DNA from: Ancistrus triradiatus
Taxonomy: Eukaryota; Chordata; Actinopteri; Siluriformes; Loricariidae
Direction: 5' to 3'
Assembly: GCA_025084515.1 (NCBI GenBank)
Contig: JAJAGP010000424.1
Coordinates: 1-64,000, forward strand
DNA: 64,000 nucleotides
In this document: one piece after another, positions 45,430 through 60,400 of the stretch
Layout of the letters: every line of letters begins with the position of its first letter
Numbering within the stretch: position 1 is the first letter of the stretch
Program-made: the position numbers and the translations under genes
The notes under the pieces: model-generated
The model's database searches: none
Told to the model about the DNA's origin: nothing
The model's input: only the letters and a program-made list of their open reading frames with translations

Positions 45430-48400
45430 TCAATCTTTGGGTGACTCTGAGTCTTTCCTCACAGGCATTGCTTCTTCAGGCGCCATGTGTTCTCCATTAA
45501 CTAAAGCTGACTCAGAGTTCCCGTTAGCTTCTGTAATGATCACCTTTGACTCAGATTGGCACTTTGTGACAGTAGTTTCTGACTGATTCACTGCTACTTC
45601 ATTTTCAGGTGTTGCATCTTGCTCAGTAGTTTGATCTTCATTTTGCACATGAGACTCATATAGGCCATTCATTTTTGAATGGTCGGGAATGGTCAGATCA
45701 TCCACCTCTTCATGTTTACTTTCTGGGGTTCCCTCATTCATGTCTTCACTCTGTTTCTCTTTGGACGTTCCTTCCCCAACATCCTTGACCTCTTTGCAGG
45801 ATTCTGCTTTAGCCTTCTCAGCCACCTCGCCAGCTCTCATCTCTTTCAGCTTCTCTTTGAATTCCAAAAGCCTCATGCTGGAATAAGAATAAAAAAATAA
45901 CTGAAATAATGCAGGTTGGGTTATGCAAACCCCACAATGTTCACCCCACATCGAAGTCAAACTTACCTATATGAGGTCTTCAAGATGCCATTTACCAGAG
46001 CTAACTGCTCCAGTATAGTATCAAAAGAGGCAACCAGGTTCTGAAACAGATAAAGCATTCATATAAAAAAAAAAAAATAATAAAAAAAATAAAAAAAGAA
46101 AAAGGCAGCATTTTATCTGTGCATTTTAATAAAAACACCAGTGTACCTCAGGGGTGCTAGAGTTGTTGAGATCTGCTCCTCCCTGCCTTATGGACCGTTC
46201 CACACACACTGCCTGTTGGGTGATGGCTTTCAAGAAGTCAGAACTGCACTTGGTCTGTGGATGGTTGTCGCCACACTAGGATGCACAACGTATACTAGGT
46301 TTTACCGAATTGTCACGCTCACATTTGCAGTTACCATGTTGATGAGAACGTTTACATGCCCTAAATAATCCGATAACTGCAGAAAATCAGATTGCGTCTG
46401 TAATCCGATCAACAAGTTTGCATGCTTTTGGGTAATCACGTAATGGGAAACCTCTTGGTTTCTACTCTCAGATTTCTACTTTGCAAACCAGCCAATAATC
46501 TCACAGAAGGATGCTTCAATAACTAAATAATGAAATTCTTTATTTCCTTGAGCAAATACTTTTCTCCATTAAGTCTCCATAGCTGTGTTTGATAGCCATT
46601 TCGCAGGTTCTGCATTTAATTCCAGGGTTGTCAAATCCCGTGACAGAAACTAGCCCAAAAGTTGCCAAATCTCTTAGAATAAGCATACCTGGCACCATGC
46701 TTGATTATGCTAGCTGCTTCTTTGACATCTCTACACTCTACAGTGGGGCAAAAAGTATTTAGTCAGCCACTGATTGTGCAAGTTCTCCTACTTACAAAGA
46801 TGAGAGAGGTCTGTAATTTTCATCATACGTACACTTCAACTTTGAGAGACATAATGAGAAAAGAAATCCAGGAAATCACACTAGGATTTTTAAATAATTT
46901 AATTGTAAATTATGGTGGAAAATAAGTATTTGGTCAATAACAAAAGTTCAACTCAATACTTTGTAACATGACATTTGTTGGTAATGACAGAGATCAAATG
47001 TTTCCTGTAAGTCTTCACCAGGTTTGCACACACTGTAGCTGGTATTTTGGCCCATTCCTTCATGCAGATCTCCTCTAGAGCAGTGATGTTTTGGGGCTGT
47101 CTCTGGGCAACACGGACTTTCAACTCCCTCCACAAATTTTCTATGGGGTTGAGGGCTGGAGACTGGCTAGGCCACTCCAGAACCTTGAAATGCTTTTTAC
47201 GGAGCCACTCCTTCATTGCCCGAGCGGTGTTTTTGGGATCATTGTCATGCTGGAAGACCCAGCCACGTTCCATCTTCCATCTTCAATGCTCTCACTGATT
47301 GAAGGAGGTTTTGGCTTAAAATCTCACGATACATGGCGCCGTTCATTCTTCCCTTAACACGGATCAGTCGTCCTGTTCCCTATGCAGAAAAACAGCCCCA
47401 AAGCATGATGTTTCCACCCCCATGCTTCACAGTAGGTATGGTGTTCTTGGGATGCAACTCAGCATTCTTCTTCCTCCAAACATGACGAGTTGAGTTTTTA
47501 TAAAAAAATTCTAATATTATACCACATGATATTCTCCCGATCCTCTTCTAGATCATCCATATGCTCTCTGGCAAACTTCAGACGGGCCTGGACATGTACT
47601 GGCTTAAACAGGGGGACACTAGTAACAGAGCACAAGAGCTTATAGGACAAGTAACACTCTGACTATAAAAACATGGATATTAAAGACAATATCTGCTGGA
47701 GTATAGCTGAAAGGCTGGGGAATGATGGAAAAAACCTCACATTGACTGTATGGAACTGTTTTCTTGTTTATCTAATTGCATTTTAATCTGTTCAGCTGTT
47801 CACTTTGTTTGTCGATGTGAAAAAGACAAGAAAAATATCCGTTACACATTCAAAGAAGGGAAATTAAAGAAAGCAAAAGCAGACAGGAAGTTTTCAGAGT
47901 GTTTAGACAAGTAACGCATCGGACTTGGTGTGAAGGTACCACTACAATAAAAATCGTTTCTTTTTTTTTTCCTTGGTAAAAATCATACTCGGTGTGGTAA
48001 GGCCTTGATCCAGTCTAAGAACTGAAGTATGCTTTTTACACGACCACTTGAATAATCGGACAGCTGCAGAAATCTGATGATGATGGGATTACTAAGTGGA
48101 TATAAATGCACTGCGATTCACAGTCTACTCCATACTAAGTGTCCTGACTGGCCAGAGAGTTACTGGTCATAGCCATTGCACATATCTCACCTGCTTCTGG
48201 AAGATGTTGTGAGCCTCCTTTTCTTCAGCCATGGCTCCTCTGTAATCTCCTGCTACGCACAGCCTCTGAGCCAGCAGATGGTGACTGCAGACAAATTTTA
48301 GTCTCAACCTAACATTCTGAGTAAACAGTAAGGCTGGTCTTCATTAACTTTGTAACATGATAAGAGAACAGAATAGACAGGTTTTTCCTTACTTTAAGGC

Positions 48401-51400
48401 AGTAGTCACATCTGAGGTCCCTCTGAAAGATGTGTTGAGTTTAAGAGCACTCTGCAAGTACTGCAAGGACTGTTCATTATTTAGCACCAAGCCCAAAGAC
48501 ATCTGAAAGTAGGATGTAGCAATGTTTAATAGCCTAAATGTCATGGAACAAAATTTTCAGGACATGATGGGTTAAAGAGATCTTGTACAGGTAAGCACCG
48601 ATTAACGTCCATCCGATCAATGTCTGTTCATGTTAACAGCTGAGGTCTTAAACATTTTAATAGGAAATAAAAATCTCCCTGTTAACTCTGGGCATCTAAA
48701 AAGAATCAAAATGACAAAGACACTTTACAGCGGTGCCTGACTTATGATGTTACAGTATATAGTGCTGTACTGAACTTACCTTATGTTACTTGGTAATTAT
48801 TACAGATTCCCATCTTAACTGCTTATTTATGTACTGGCAGCACAGTATTATTGTTTTGTTATACTTTAGTGCAATGCGTTTTGTTTCTTCTGCCCAGCTG
48901 GTCACACAAGCCAATCTACGCTGTGGATCCATGAGCAGAGGCAGGAGTTTCAAGCAGAAGACCATCATTCCCTTGAAGCTCACTGGCTTACATTTGGACT
49001 AGAGACTGTTCTAACTCGGTTGATGTTGATGAGACCTTTTTGTGTTACTGGTGTTTGTATGTATGAATTTCCACTACTTATTTGTATATAGTGTTCGTAA
49101 GTGTGTGTGTCTGTCCTATTGTGAGTAGTACTCCTTTGTTTTTCTCCCCACTCAATGTAAATTCTCTCTCAACTTTAACTATACACCCTGTTCACCATCA
49201 CTTGAGTCTCTGTTTCATCTGGCTGATCTTCGGTGTTGTTCGTAATACTGTCTTTCAATGCATTTTTGGCTTCCTTCAATCACAAGTTTTATTCAAAAGT
49301 AATCACTCAACTACTAACTCATGCTTTCAGCGATATTTCTGATGCATTTATGCATCGTTTGCACAGTTTTCTTGTGAAAATACCTTTTATATTTACATTA
49401 CAGTAGCTTAAAAAGACAGTGTGACTATGGTAATGTCCATTTTGGTCAACATTCTGTTTTACAGAACGTAATGCGGACGTTAAACGGTGCATACCTGTAT
49501 GTGAATAGTGATTCACTTACATCCAGCACCCCTGTGTAAGGATGGTCCTCTCCATGTACTGTTAGCATGAGCAATTTAGCTCGATACAGACAACGCAAGG
49601 CCAAAGCAGTCTCTCCTCCAGCAAACACATACACAGCCAACAAAGCCTAGATAGAGAGTGGTCACACAAGTGTTTAGACTGCTTATACACCACATGTTGA
49701 TATTTTAACGTCATGGTTAACTATACAAACTTACATATTGTTGAATGGTATGTGGATGATCAAAGCCCAGCACCCTCTCACTAATTACCACAGTCCTCAT
49801 TTGTACACTGCGAGCCTACAAAGTGGAAGATTAAAAAATGTGACTTGATGCTAGCTAAATCTGAACACCATCACTGACAATGCACAAGTATACACCGACC
49901 TCAGCTGGGTAGCCTTGTAGATAGGCTACTCTAGCTAGCAGACTGAGACACTGGCAGGCCTCAGAATGAAGATCATCACACACACGGCCGAACAAGTAGG
50001 CTGCCTCTTTCAACTGCTCATATGCTTGCCCCAATAAGCCTGCCAAAAAGAAACAAGTTTATAAACCACTTTTGAATAGTTACAAGACTTCTCTGAAATG
50101 CAAACAACCCTGCTGAACTCACCTTTCTGAAGGCTGTTCTGGGCTGCACGGAATACCCGTGTAGCATCAACTGTTGGCATGCTGATGTGCTTGACCACAG
50201 GCTGAAGGTTGAGGATGTCGTCTGGAGAGACTGGGGCTTTGTTACGGTTGTCGAAAATGTAATTTCTGAGACGAAGCTGGGAGATGCAAGCATTAAAAAG
50301 TTCTAATAAATAATTTCTGATGTCTCTGTGTATGTGGCAAGCAAGGAATACAATGAATTAGTGCTGATAGGATAACTGCCGCTCTTGTGTAGTCATATAA
50401 CCTGTTTGAAAACGTGAAATCATTCCAGCACAGTAGGTGTGTGCGACATATATTGTATATGATAATATCTTAATTGTCTTAATTATCTTAAGAGTTCACG
50501 TATCCACTGCGCCATGTGACCAGGTAGGACAGACTACTGAGTGATACTGCACACTGAGTGCATGTAGCATACTAATCCCACAAAACAAGCTAGCTTTCTA
50601 CCTAAAAGCGCATACCTGAAATTAAAAATGGTGACAAAAAGGTGCCCTTCGACAAGAAAAGCAACAGATGGCAAGACATGACGAATGCTCTCACCAATTA
50701 CATCATGAAAGACACAGTGCCAGTTCATGTGGTGAAGAGAGGTGGTTTCAAATAACTGTTGAATACCTTAGATCCAATATATACACTGCCAAAGTATTGT
50801 CTAATTATTGTTATTAACAAAATGCCAAAAATCTATCAAGATATAATTTTTGTCAATATCACACATCCCTACAGCACAGAGGTGGGAGCTTGAGGAGGGT
50901 GACTTTCAGTCGCCATTTTCAGTAATTGGAGGTTCATTGAAAAATAAAAATGGTAATGATTTAATTTGAGGTTGACTTGTCTAATCACTGTGAGAAATTT
51001 TGTTCTCTGGATTTTCAATACATATTATTTAATTATTTAATCTTGTCATTTCTTGCAAAATGCACTTTTGGTCAAAACATGACTTTCTTTAGTCACAGAG
51101 ACCGTTTTATGTAATAAAGAATACAACTGCTCTATCAGTATTTTGTGGGTCCTCCTCGAACATCCTCATCTTGGCACACTTTCATAAAGTATTTTTTATG
51201 ATTTAAATAAACAAATCCATGTACTGAAAATTGATCAGCGTGACCGTTCTGAATAAAAGGTTTCCTCTCATGTAGAGTACTTTAATTTTCACCCAGTATT
51301 GTTTTTTGTCCTTCACTGACCATCTCTCTATTTCTTCCGGAAGCCACTCACATAACTCTTAACAACTACTCTAACACAACACTTTTTCAAGATTTTCTAC

Positions 51401-54400
51401 CTCTACCTTTATTTACTACTACTTAAACCAAGCACTAAATCTCCAATCAATGTTAACACTACTTATTTAACAATACCTCGCAATTGTACTTTCAGATCTT
51501 ACAGTGAACTCTTTCATGATTATCACTCTCTCAGCTAGCAGTGCCATTTGCTGGAAACGCTAGTACCCAGCTGGTGCTTGAAACATAATGGTCGAGTGGT
51601 ATGTTTACGGAAAAACCCCTGCCACTTAGGGTGTTCGCCTAATGCCTTTTCCAAACCCGGAAAAACGAGAAGGGTTAGCATCTGGTGTAAAAAACCTGTG
51701 TCAAATTTATTATACAGTGATTCACTGTGGCAGCTCCTAATGCAGCAGCAAAAATATGATCAACATCACTCTGTCATGATGATTAATGGCAATGCTCAAT
51801 ACAGAAAGTTTTATGGCTATTAAGCACAGGTTACAGCTTTCCTATAGATTATTCACAAGAATGAACCACACTAGTAACCGCCTGGCAGTTGCACAACATT
51901 CATCAACTAGGTGAAGTGATCACAGTTCTTGGTTCCCAAATTTAACTGAAATGAAGAAATCATTTCAAGCAGTTGCTAAATGTCAAAATATTACATATAT
52001 ACATCTGAGCAAGTAGTTCTGAATGCCACAGTATTTTAGTTATTTCTAAATTTTAGGTTATCAGCTGAATTTCCAAAACCAGCATCTGCAAAGTAGCTGC
52101 ACTATCCAACAAACGATTAGTTAAACAACAGTTTACTTTAACAAACACCACAGCTAACATTAGCAGTACATTTAAAAAATACTTTTCTTATTATTACCTA
52201 TCCTGCAATGGGAGGTGCTATTTTAGCATTCCAATCTCTTGGCTTTTTGACAATATTTAAACCTAAATATATAAAATCTATAAATATCTATTAAAACAAA
52301 AGTATAGTCAACAAATCCACTACAAACGTCTTCAAAATTGTATGTACGGAAATTAAAGGGTTTATTAAAGAGAAATGTATATAACACTTCCAGCTCTTTT
52401 ACCACTCCTGCAATTACTGTTTTGCCTGCAGATGAGACATGAGGTGAAGCATCAAGAATTCCCACTTCATAAAAAGCCACATCGTAGATTTAACTGACAT
52501 GGTATTTTGAGATTTATGGCCTTTTTGCTTCCACTTGGTTTGGTTTTTTAATCCATTTTGTCTACAGGCAAACTAGAGGGTGGGCAAGACATTCATGCAC
52601 TTTGTTAACAATCAGCAAATTTTAACTAAATTTAACTTTTAATTTTTAATTTATAACATATTCTGTAACACCTATGACCTTGGCAGCACATATGTTTGGA
52701 CTTGAACACTACCATTCCATGTGTGGTGTAGTGAGAATATATTACATGTCAGGTAGATTAAAATGGTGAATATTTTAGAGAACTTGAGGGCTAAAAAGTG
52801 TGACATTATAACCAACATTCTAACTTAAAAACACTTTTTAAAATCATGCCTTGTAGTACCTGTACGCCAGTCTTCAGACACGTATCTCTTAACAAGGATA
52901 ACTTTTGAAGCCCATATTGTTCAACCAGGTGGTCAACGTTTGACCTGCAAACAATATATAATTTACTCACTAATTGTTGCATGTAAGTACTTTAAACAGA
53001 TTACGATTTGTATATTCAGTGGGGTGCAAAAGTCAGAGACCACTAGTGAAAATGCTTGTTTGGATATTTGTGGAGAAGGAGTCATAATACAGGATAACGA
53101 TCCATAAAATGTCAAAGCTTAGCAACAACAACTTGCTCAAGAAGATCAAGAACATCAAGGAGTAGAATGTAATGGACTTTCCTCCACAGTCACCTGATCT
53201 GAGCACCACCGGACATTTATGGGGGCACTTGAAGACAAAATCCTAAGCATTCAGTAATTAGGATTAATCACAGAGTGCTGTTTGCAATATTGTAGCATGA
53301 AATCATGGTGGGATAACATGGGTCATCAGATTTTGCACAAACTTGAAGCTGCCATTAGAGCAAAAGGAGAACATACCAAATATGATTTCAAAGATTCAAT
53401 ATGTCACTCAAATTGTTAAGCTGATTTTATGATTTACAATTAAATAAATTTTATTAAATTCAAGAAAAACATTTTTACTAGTGGACTTCTAGCCCCCACT
53501 GTAGGTGTACAAAGAAGCAAAACAAGATGACGAGGACAAAATATCTCTCACCCCAGTCCCTGTTTACAGCCATAAGACTCTACAGCATCCTGACATATGA
53601 GGCTCCACAATTCATTCCCACTGAAAGTGTTCCATGAATCAGCAGTTGCTCCTCCTCTATGACCACGCCTCTTGGAGCGTTTCTTAGACTCCTCTCCATT
53701 TGAGGCAGGGCTAAAGTGAGGTACCAGCAAGCAGCAGAGAAAGTGACTTATTGCTGCTGACAAGCTAGACAACTCCACTCCCTTTAAAATAATAAGAAAC
53801 AGATTTGATGAAAATACCACAAGTATAAGTAATGATGATGTATCAAAAAAAGAACAATGCAATACCTGTATGTAGCCACTGAAGATCCTTCGAGCGCAAC
53901 GCACTACAACCTCGCCATATGCCAATCTCTGACAATGAAGAACCAAAACGGAATGAGTATAATAAAATATTATTGCAAAGGAACTAGAAATACATTTTTA
54001 ATTCTAAGTGCATTGCTAAGTCCTTACTGTGATGTGCCTGAGTTGCTCCTTGTGATCTGACTGACTAATGGAGTATATGAGATGACCCAAATATCGGAGG
54101 TTTATGCCTTTCTGATGTAGGGCTTGACGTAATGTGGCAAAATCCATGGGCATCTCATTGCAATGCAGACAGTCATCCATCTGCTCATCAACCCACAAAG
54201 TTAATGTTATTAATGTTCAAGTTCAAAGATCCATGTAATACACAAGTTTAGAACATCCTCATGAAGGTGGTCAAGATACAAATGGTTAAAAGTCTGCTGT
54301 GAAAAGCATGACACTCACAAATGCTGGTATTTGATCATTAATGATGAATGCAGCAGCTTCTCGTAGTAACCTCTCCTGTAAGGACACAGCTGTGCTATCT

Positions 54401-57400
54401 GAACTTGGAAACTGCACACCTACAAAGAAAGTGGGGTTTATTTTTACTTCATGAAAACAAATCAAGTTTAATCTTGAGAAGCTGTAACTGTTCTGTAAAT
54501 GTCCTGCTGTACCTTGAGAGAAGACATTGGGGTTAAACCGCATCTCGAAAATGATGTCACTAACAGAACCGACATCTTTGCAAGCTCCTCTCACGGCTTC
54601 TGTGCCCCTGGAATCACCTGTTAATATATATTTAGACAGTGCATCATCCTTGAGAAGTCAAAGAATCATGCTAACATTGTCATACTATAACCATGGCCAC
54701 TCAATGCTCGGTGTATTAGACTTTCAAGCCTATGAAATAAGTAGAGATGTACCAATCCAATACTCTGGATCAGTATTGGTACCAATTTTGGCCTTAGCAA
54801 ACAGATCAGATAACGACTAGTGTTGTCGTTGTAGTTGCAGTGTTGAAGCACACTTCAACTGTAATTGAACCACATCATTGCAAAACTTCATAAACATTAA
54901 AGAAATCAGTTTTATTATCAGAACAGAAAGCTTATAATTGTAATAATTATGAATGATCACATTACAGGTAAACTTTAAGGAATCTTTAAGGAAATGAAGT
55001 TAGCAAGCATGTGCTGTGGCACATCGCAACAAAATCTCTGTGGAACATTTGTATTAGTGGATCAGAAAAGCAGTGTTGTTGGAGTTTTTAAGTATATAGT
55101 ATAAAGTGATCAGTGAGTGTATTTTGCTGTTGTATTATCCAGAAGCATATCAAAGGTTTTTTGTAATACTTGTTGTTTTTCATTCTTATGAAATGAAAAC
55201 TAATTACAGTCATACACCGAGACATATACAGAATTTAACGTTTTTTTTTTAGCACTGATATTGGATTTGATACTTTTTCCTACAAGATTTTGTGCACTCC
55301 TCCACGCCTCCACTCTCCTCCATCCGTGCTCTCACTTGCTTTGTAAACTGGTTGTGTCTAAAACAAAAGAACAGGAGAAAAACAACATAGAGACCACTAT
55401 AATATTTTTTAGAAAGCATATACATAAAAAGTCATTAACCTGCACCTTTCACAAACGCACACATGCTCATCCATACTCACTTGTGCTGAATAAAAAGCTT
55501 GACAAGCTCTGGCCGTAGGCGGCAAAGCCCATGAGGGAAACATCTGGGAAAACTGCCCTCTTTCCCATCTTTCTCCCAATCAGTGAGGTGAAAGTTGGCA
55601 TCAGCAGGTAAAGTACGGAATAAATCGATTATGTAGTAGCGGTCATCAGCTCCCAACAGACCCTTAGCATCCATGGAGGTAAACAAGGGCACTTGATGGC
55701 CACTGGGCCCCACAACTGAATGCCTCTGTAGGTTAAGTGACTTGGCGGATTGAGCGAGCAACTGTAGGAGCTTCTTACGTGCCGGGTTTTCTACAGGACC
55801 AGTGCTGATGCTATACAGGAGGCCATTAGAGACTCCAGGTTGATCTTGTACCTGCAGGCCAGATGCCAGGCCCTGAGCACAAAGGCGAAGTCCTCTGTAG
55901 TCAACTAAAGCAGTAGGGAGAGTGTGGAGGCCCTGTAGGTCTCCCTCTAGATCACTGTAGGCTTGGATGGCTTGCAGTTCAAGTCTCTGTGCTGCTCTTC
56001 GACCTCGTTCACCACCCAAACTCTCCTCCCCAGGACCACTAATGCTCATAAACAAACCGCCCAACAAAAAAGCTGGGGTGTCATTAGAGTTATTAATTGG
56101 ATCAACCAAGCCATCAACCACTGTTTCTGCAGCCTGGGCCACAGCCCACACAAAGGCACTATTGACCTAAAGGGAAAAAGAAATATGAATTATAAGCTGA
56201 TCTGGGGGAAGGAGGTAAAGTTAAAAGTTAACATAGAGATTTACAGGATGTGTTTGTTTGTGTATTAACATTTAAAGACTATGGACCTGTAGTAAGGCTT
56301 TGTCTCTCTCAAGTCTTTGTTCTAAAGTGGTCTGTGGAAGATCTCTTGCGGCTTGCAGTTCCTCATTCCAGTCAGGACCCTATAGCAAACACCAAACCAC
56401 TTCAGTAATACAGACACTGTAGGAAGACCCACATGATAAACAGAACATGTATACATTTAAAGGACAAATATGTGATACAGACTGAAAAAGAAAGAGGAAA
56501 AGGGCAAGTACCTGTGTGTTAAGACCTTGGTCCAGGCCCAGTCTGAAGCTGTAGTTGATTTTGTGAGAGTGGAGTGCTGAACCTCCAAGCCAGCTCAGAG
56601 TGTGGTAAGGAATGGAGAGGTATTCTTCTGCAGGCACAGATGGCCTGAGGTAAAGAAGACACACACACATACACATTTATAGATTTTGGACAGGTTAAAC
56701 ATTTATATTTTGTTTGCTTCAAAGTTACTCATTTATACTGCTAAGGGGATATTACACATGACACAAAATCCCTTTACCCCTCAGGTCTTGTTTTCCAGTG
56801 ATGATATAAAAAAAGCCTCTCCCAGCTGTTAAGAGACTATTATGCTATGCTACATGCTATGCTATATGTTAGCCTCAAACAATATTATATCATTTGCTGC
56901 CTTAAGCATAAACAGCTGTTGTTTCTGCTATGCTCTGGTATGGTATATGAAAAAATCCATACATTACAGGAAAACTTGTATACCAGATGAACTGGTATAT
57001 TGCCCAGCAAAACCGAACACTAATTCATCAAATCAAAAGATTATTTTTCCAAAGATTCAAATTTTCACTCAAACTGTTATGCTGAATATGTATGTATATA
57101 CTGTATATGTGTACATTCATACCATTCATTCGGAAAGTCTTCACACCCTTTCATTTTTTCACATTTTGTATATAATATAAAACAGTCAGAGACAGGATTG
57201 TGTGGATGCACAGATCTGGAGAAGTCTACAAAAAATCTGCTCCACTGAAAGCCTGCCTGGAGTTTTTAGGAGATTTTTGCAAACTCCAGGTGGGCTTTCA
57301 TGTGTCTTTTACTGATGAGAGGCTTCTGTCTGGCCACTCTGTCATAAAACCCAGACTGAAGTTTCAGTGCAGCAGAATTTTTGTTGTAGCCTTCTTAGAC

Positions 57401-60400
57401 CTGTGCCTCCACACAGTCCTGTCTCTAAGCTCTACAGGCAGCTCTTTCCTCTTCATGTTTTTGCTCTAGTATGTACTGTTAGCTGTGAGTCCTTATACAG
57501 ACACGTGTGTCTTTCCAAATCATTTCCAATCAACTGAGTTTACCACAAGTAGACGCCAATCAAGGTGTTGAAACATCTCAAAGATGATCAAGAGCCATGG
57601 GGGGTCCCAGAGCGCGTCATATGTCAAGGGTCTGAATACTTATGTCCATGCAAAATTTTAGCTTTTCCTTTTTAATGAATTTGCAAAAAATTCAAAAATT
57701 CTGTTTTTACTAGGGATATCCCGAAATGAAAATTTGTGGCCAAATTTGAAACCGAACATTGCCACTTTTTTTAACAATTGGATGAATTAAATAGCCTAAA
57801 TGTATTTTTGTCTTGCTTTTCAAGCAACGGTATCAAGTTAAATGTGTATATGTAGATGTTGGGGTTACCTGCGTCGGAGTGTGTTGAAGTTGTGCTTAAA
57901 CTGTGGGCTGATTTGAGACAGCAGGTCAGTCAGGCAATGACACACTGAAGACGAGGGGGCAGGACGTGGGTCAAAAACATTTACTGTAGATCTAATGTTA
58001 CAGAAACCACAAATGAGAAGAGGTACACCTGGTACATCCAGTAAGTTGAGTAAGCTTAAGCTTTAGGTCTGCCTTGGAGTGTACTCACACTAGGCAATTC
58101 TTACTGTGCTCAGGTGTGTTAGCTAGTGTGAGTGCTCCAAATCATAGTGGAGCGCGATTCATGAATCGGGTTCCGGCACGCTTTCGTCATCACGATACGC
58201 ACTCACACAGCACAGCACAGCACAGCACACTTCATGGTTGTACATATGTGATTGGGTAATCACATACATTTATGCCTTTCTTTGGTTTCGTTTTGTGTAC
58301 GCTGACACACAGCCCTAATAAGCCTTATAATAAATGTACTGATTATGTGATGCACTGATTTTTTTTGGCTTCTCGTGCTGCATGTAAGAAGATTTTTATG
58401 GAGGCAGCGCACACAAAACAAAACCAAAGAAAAGCACAAGTATATGATTGCCTGATCACATATGTACAACCATGAAGTGTGCCGTGCGAGCGCGTATCGT
58501 GATGACCAAAGCATGACCAAAGCGTGCCGGAGTGTGTTTCTGTGAACATAATGTGAGTGCTAGAGAGGGGGGACAAACGCGCTCTGCGCGATTCAAGGCA
58601 ATCGTGCTCAGTGTGAGTACACCCTTACTGAACTGACACTGTGTTAATGTAAGTAGAATCTGTGTTTTGACCTGTTCACGTAGAAGCCCCTAGGAGACGA
58701 TGTAACATCATAGTGTTTGCCCTCCAGTGTTTGGACACTGATATATAGGAAGTCTCCCTGCAATTTCCTTGAGCCGGGAGGAGGGTTCCAGCAGCTTAGT
58801 GACAGGTCCAGAAGGCAGCTGGGAACCTACAGTGAAGGTCATTGATAAAACAAGCATTCCTGTTAAATCGTAATTCACAAGGGCTCACCAAAACTGGACA
58901 ACAACTGGAATTGTAATGGGTCAGAATTTGGCGTAAAACAATGTGAAAGCATGGATTCATCTTGCCTTGTATCAACAGTTCATGCTGGTGGTGGTGGTGG
59001 TGGTGACAGTGTAGGGGATATTGTCTTGGCATACTTAGGGATCATTTATACCAACTGAACATCGTTTAAATGCCACAGCCTACTTGAGTATTTTTGCTGA
59101 CCACGTCCAACCCTTTATGACCACAGTGTACCCATCTTCGTATTGTTACAGAGTATCAGAGTGACACGCCATGACAGAGATCTGAGTAGCAAAGTATCTA
59201 TGAGGATTTGTCAATATGGAATCTCTTCAGATCACCCAGTACCCAAAATCCTCTGCTGTGAACTTTGAATGATTTGCAATTTTAGGCAGGGTACTGTGTT
59301 GGCCAAAACAAAAGCTTGCTTCAGTGGCCACTGAGACATGTTTGGTGTGAATTTACACCTGAATTGGATCACTGTCCAACTAGAACATCTAACTCATAAA
59401 CCTTCTTGGCTGCTGCAGCCAAAACACCTGGTATTTCCCAGAGTCATGCCAAGGTTAAAGGTTCCCAGGGACTTTTCCCCAGGGTTTTTTAAAGACTCTC
59501 CTTTTTTCTGAACACAGAATAAATATAATTCTAAGTGCCAATAGCTGAACATAAATGTTTGCAGTTGGATGTGGTTAGATCAAAAGATGACCTCTTCATT
59601 AAAGGTGGAGAGCAAGAGATTGGTGACTGACAATTGTACTGCATATGTCCATTTGTGATTGTTGGAAGAAATATTTTCCTGGCAGATTCACTATGGCCTC
59701 AGTTGTTCTAAACATAATTGTTATTACTCTAACAGTGAATTTGTTTGGGCATTTTGGGGCATGCTGAAAGTATTAAGCCATTGCCTAATTTATGAAGGTC
59801 AGCACACGTTTGCTGTTTAATTCTCTTTGTATATTCTCTAATCTTGCCCATGCTGAGTAAATATCTGTGTCATCTTTCATAAAGCTTTTGTTTCATCTTA
59901 TATTGATACACCAATAAAACAGGGAGTCATGTAAAAACAGTTTTTAAACACTCATATGGACTTAAAAAAGTAAGATGCAACTGAAAATGTGTTTCAGTTA
60001 GATTTTTGGGGTAAAACTGAATATTTTCTGGAATAAATGTATTCAATTTAAAGAACAGATCATCTCACATTTTCAATGTAACAAATAAGAAAAATATATT
60101 CATAAAACATTTCCACAATTTTCATTTCCAAATATATCAACATTAGGTACAGTGGTGCTTGAAAGTTTGTGAACCCTTTAGACATTTCTATATTTCTGCA
60201 TAAATATGACCTAAAACATCATCAGATTACAACACAAGTCCTAAAAGTAGATAAAGAGAACCCAGTTAAACAAATGAGACAAAAATATTATACTTGGTCA
60301 TTTATTTATTGAGGAAAATGATCCAATATTACATATTAGTGAGTGGTAAAGTATGTGAACTTCTAGAATTAGCAGTTAATTTGCAGGTGAAATTAGAGTC

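Noticed and set aside
45679..45900. Plus-strand frames opposite the last CLUH-like exon
   Set aside because: Antisense shadows of an open acidic C-terminal exon.
48590..48760. Possible repeat (aagcaccgattaacgtccat ... cggtgcctgacttatgatg)
   Set aside because: The pattern looks familiar but ends, duplications and family could not be established.
54527..54820. 97-codon plus-strand frame
   Set aside because: It overlaps a CLUH-like exon in antisense and runs into a dispersed repeat; no conserved domain.
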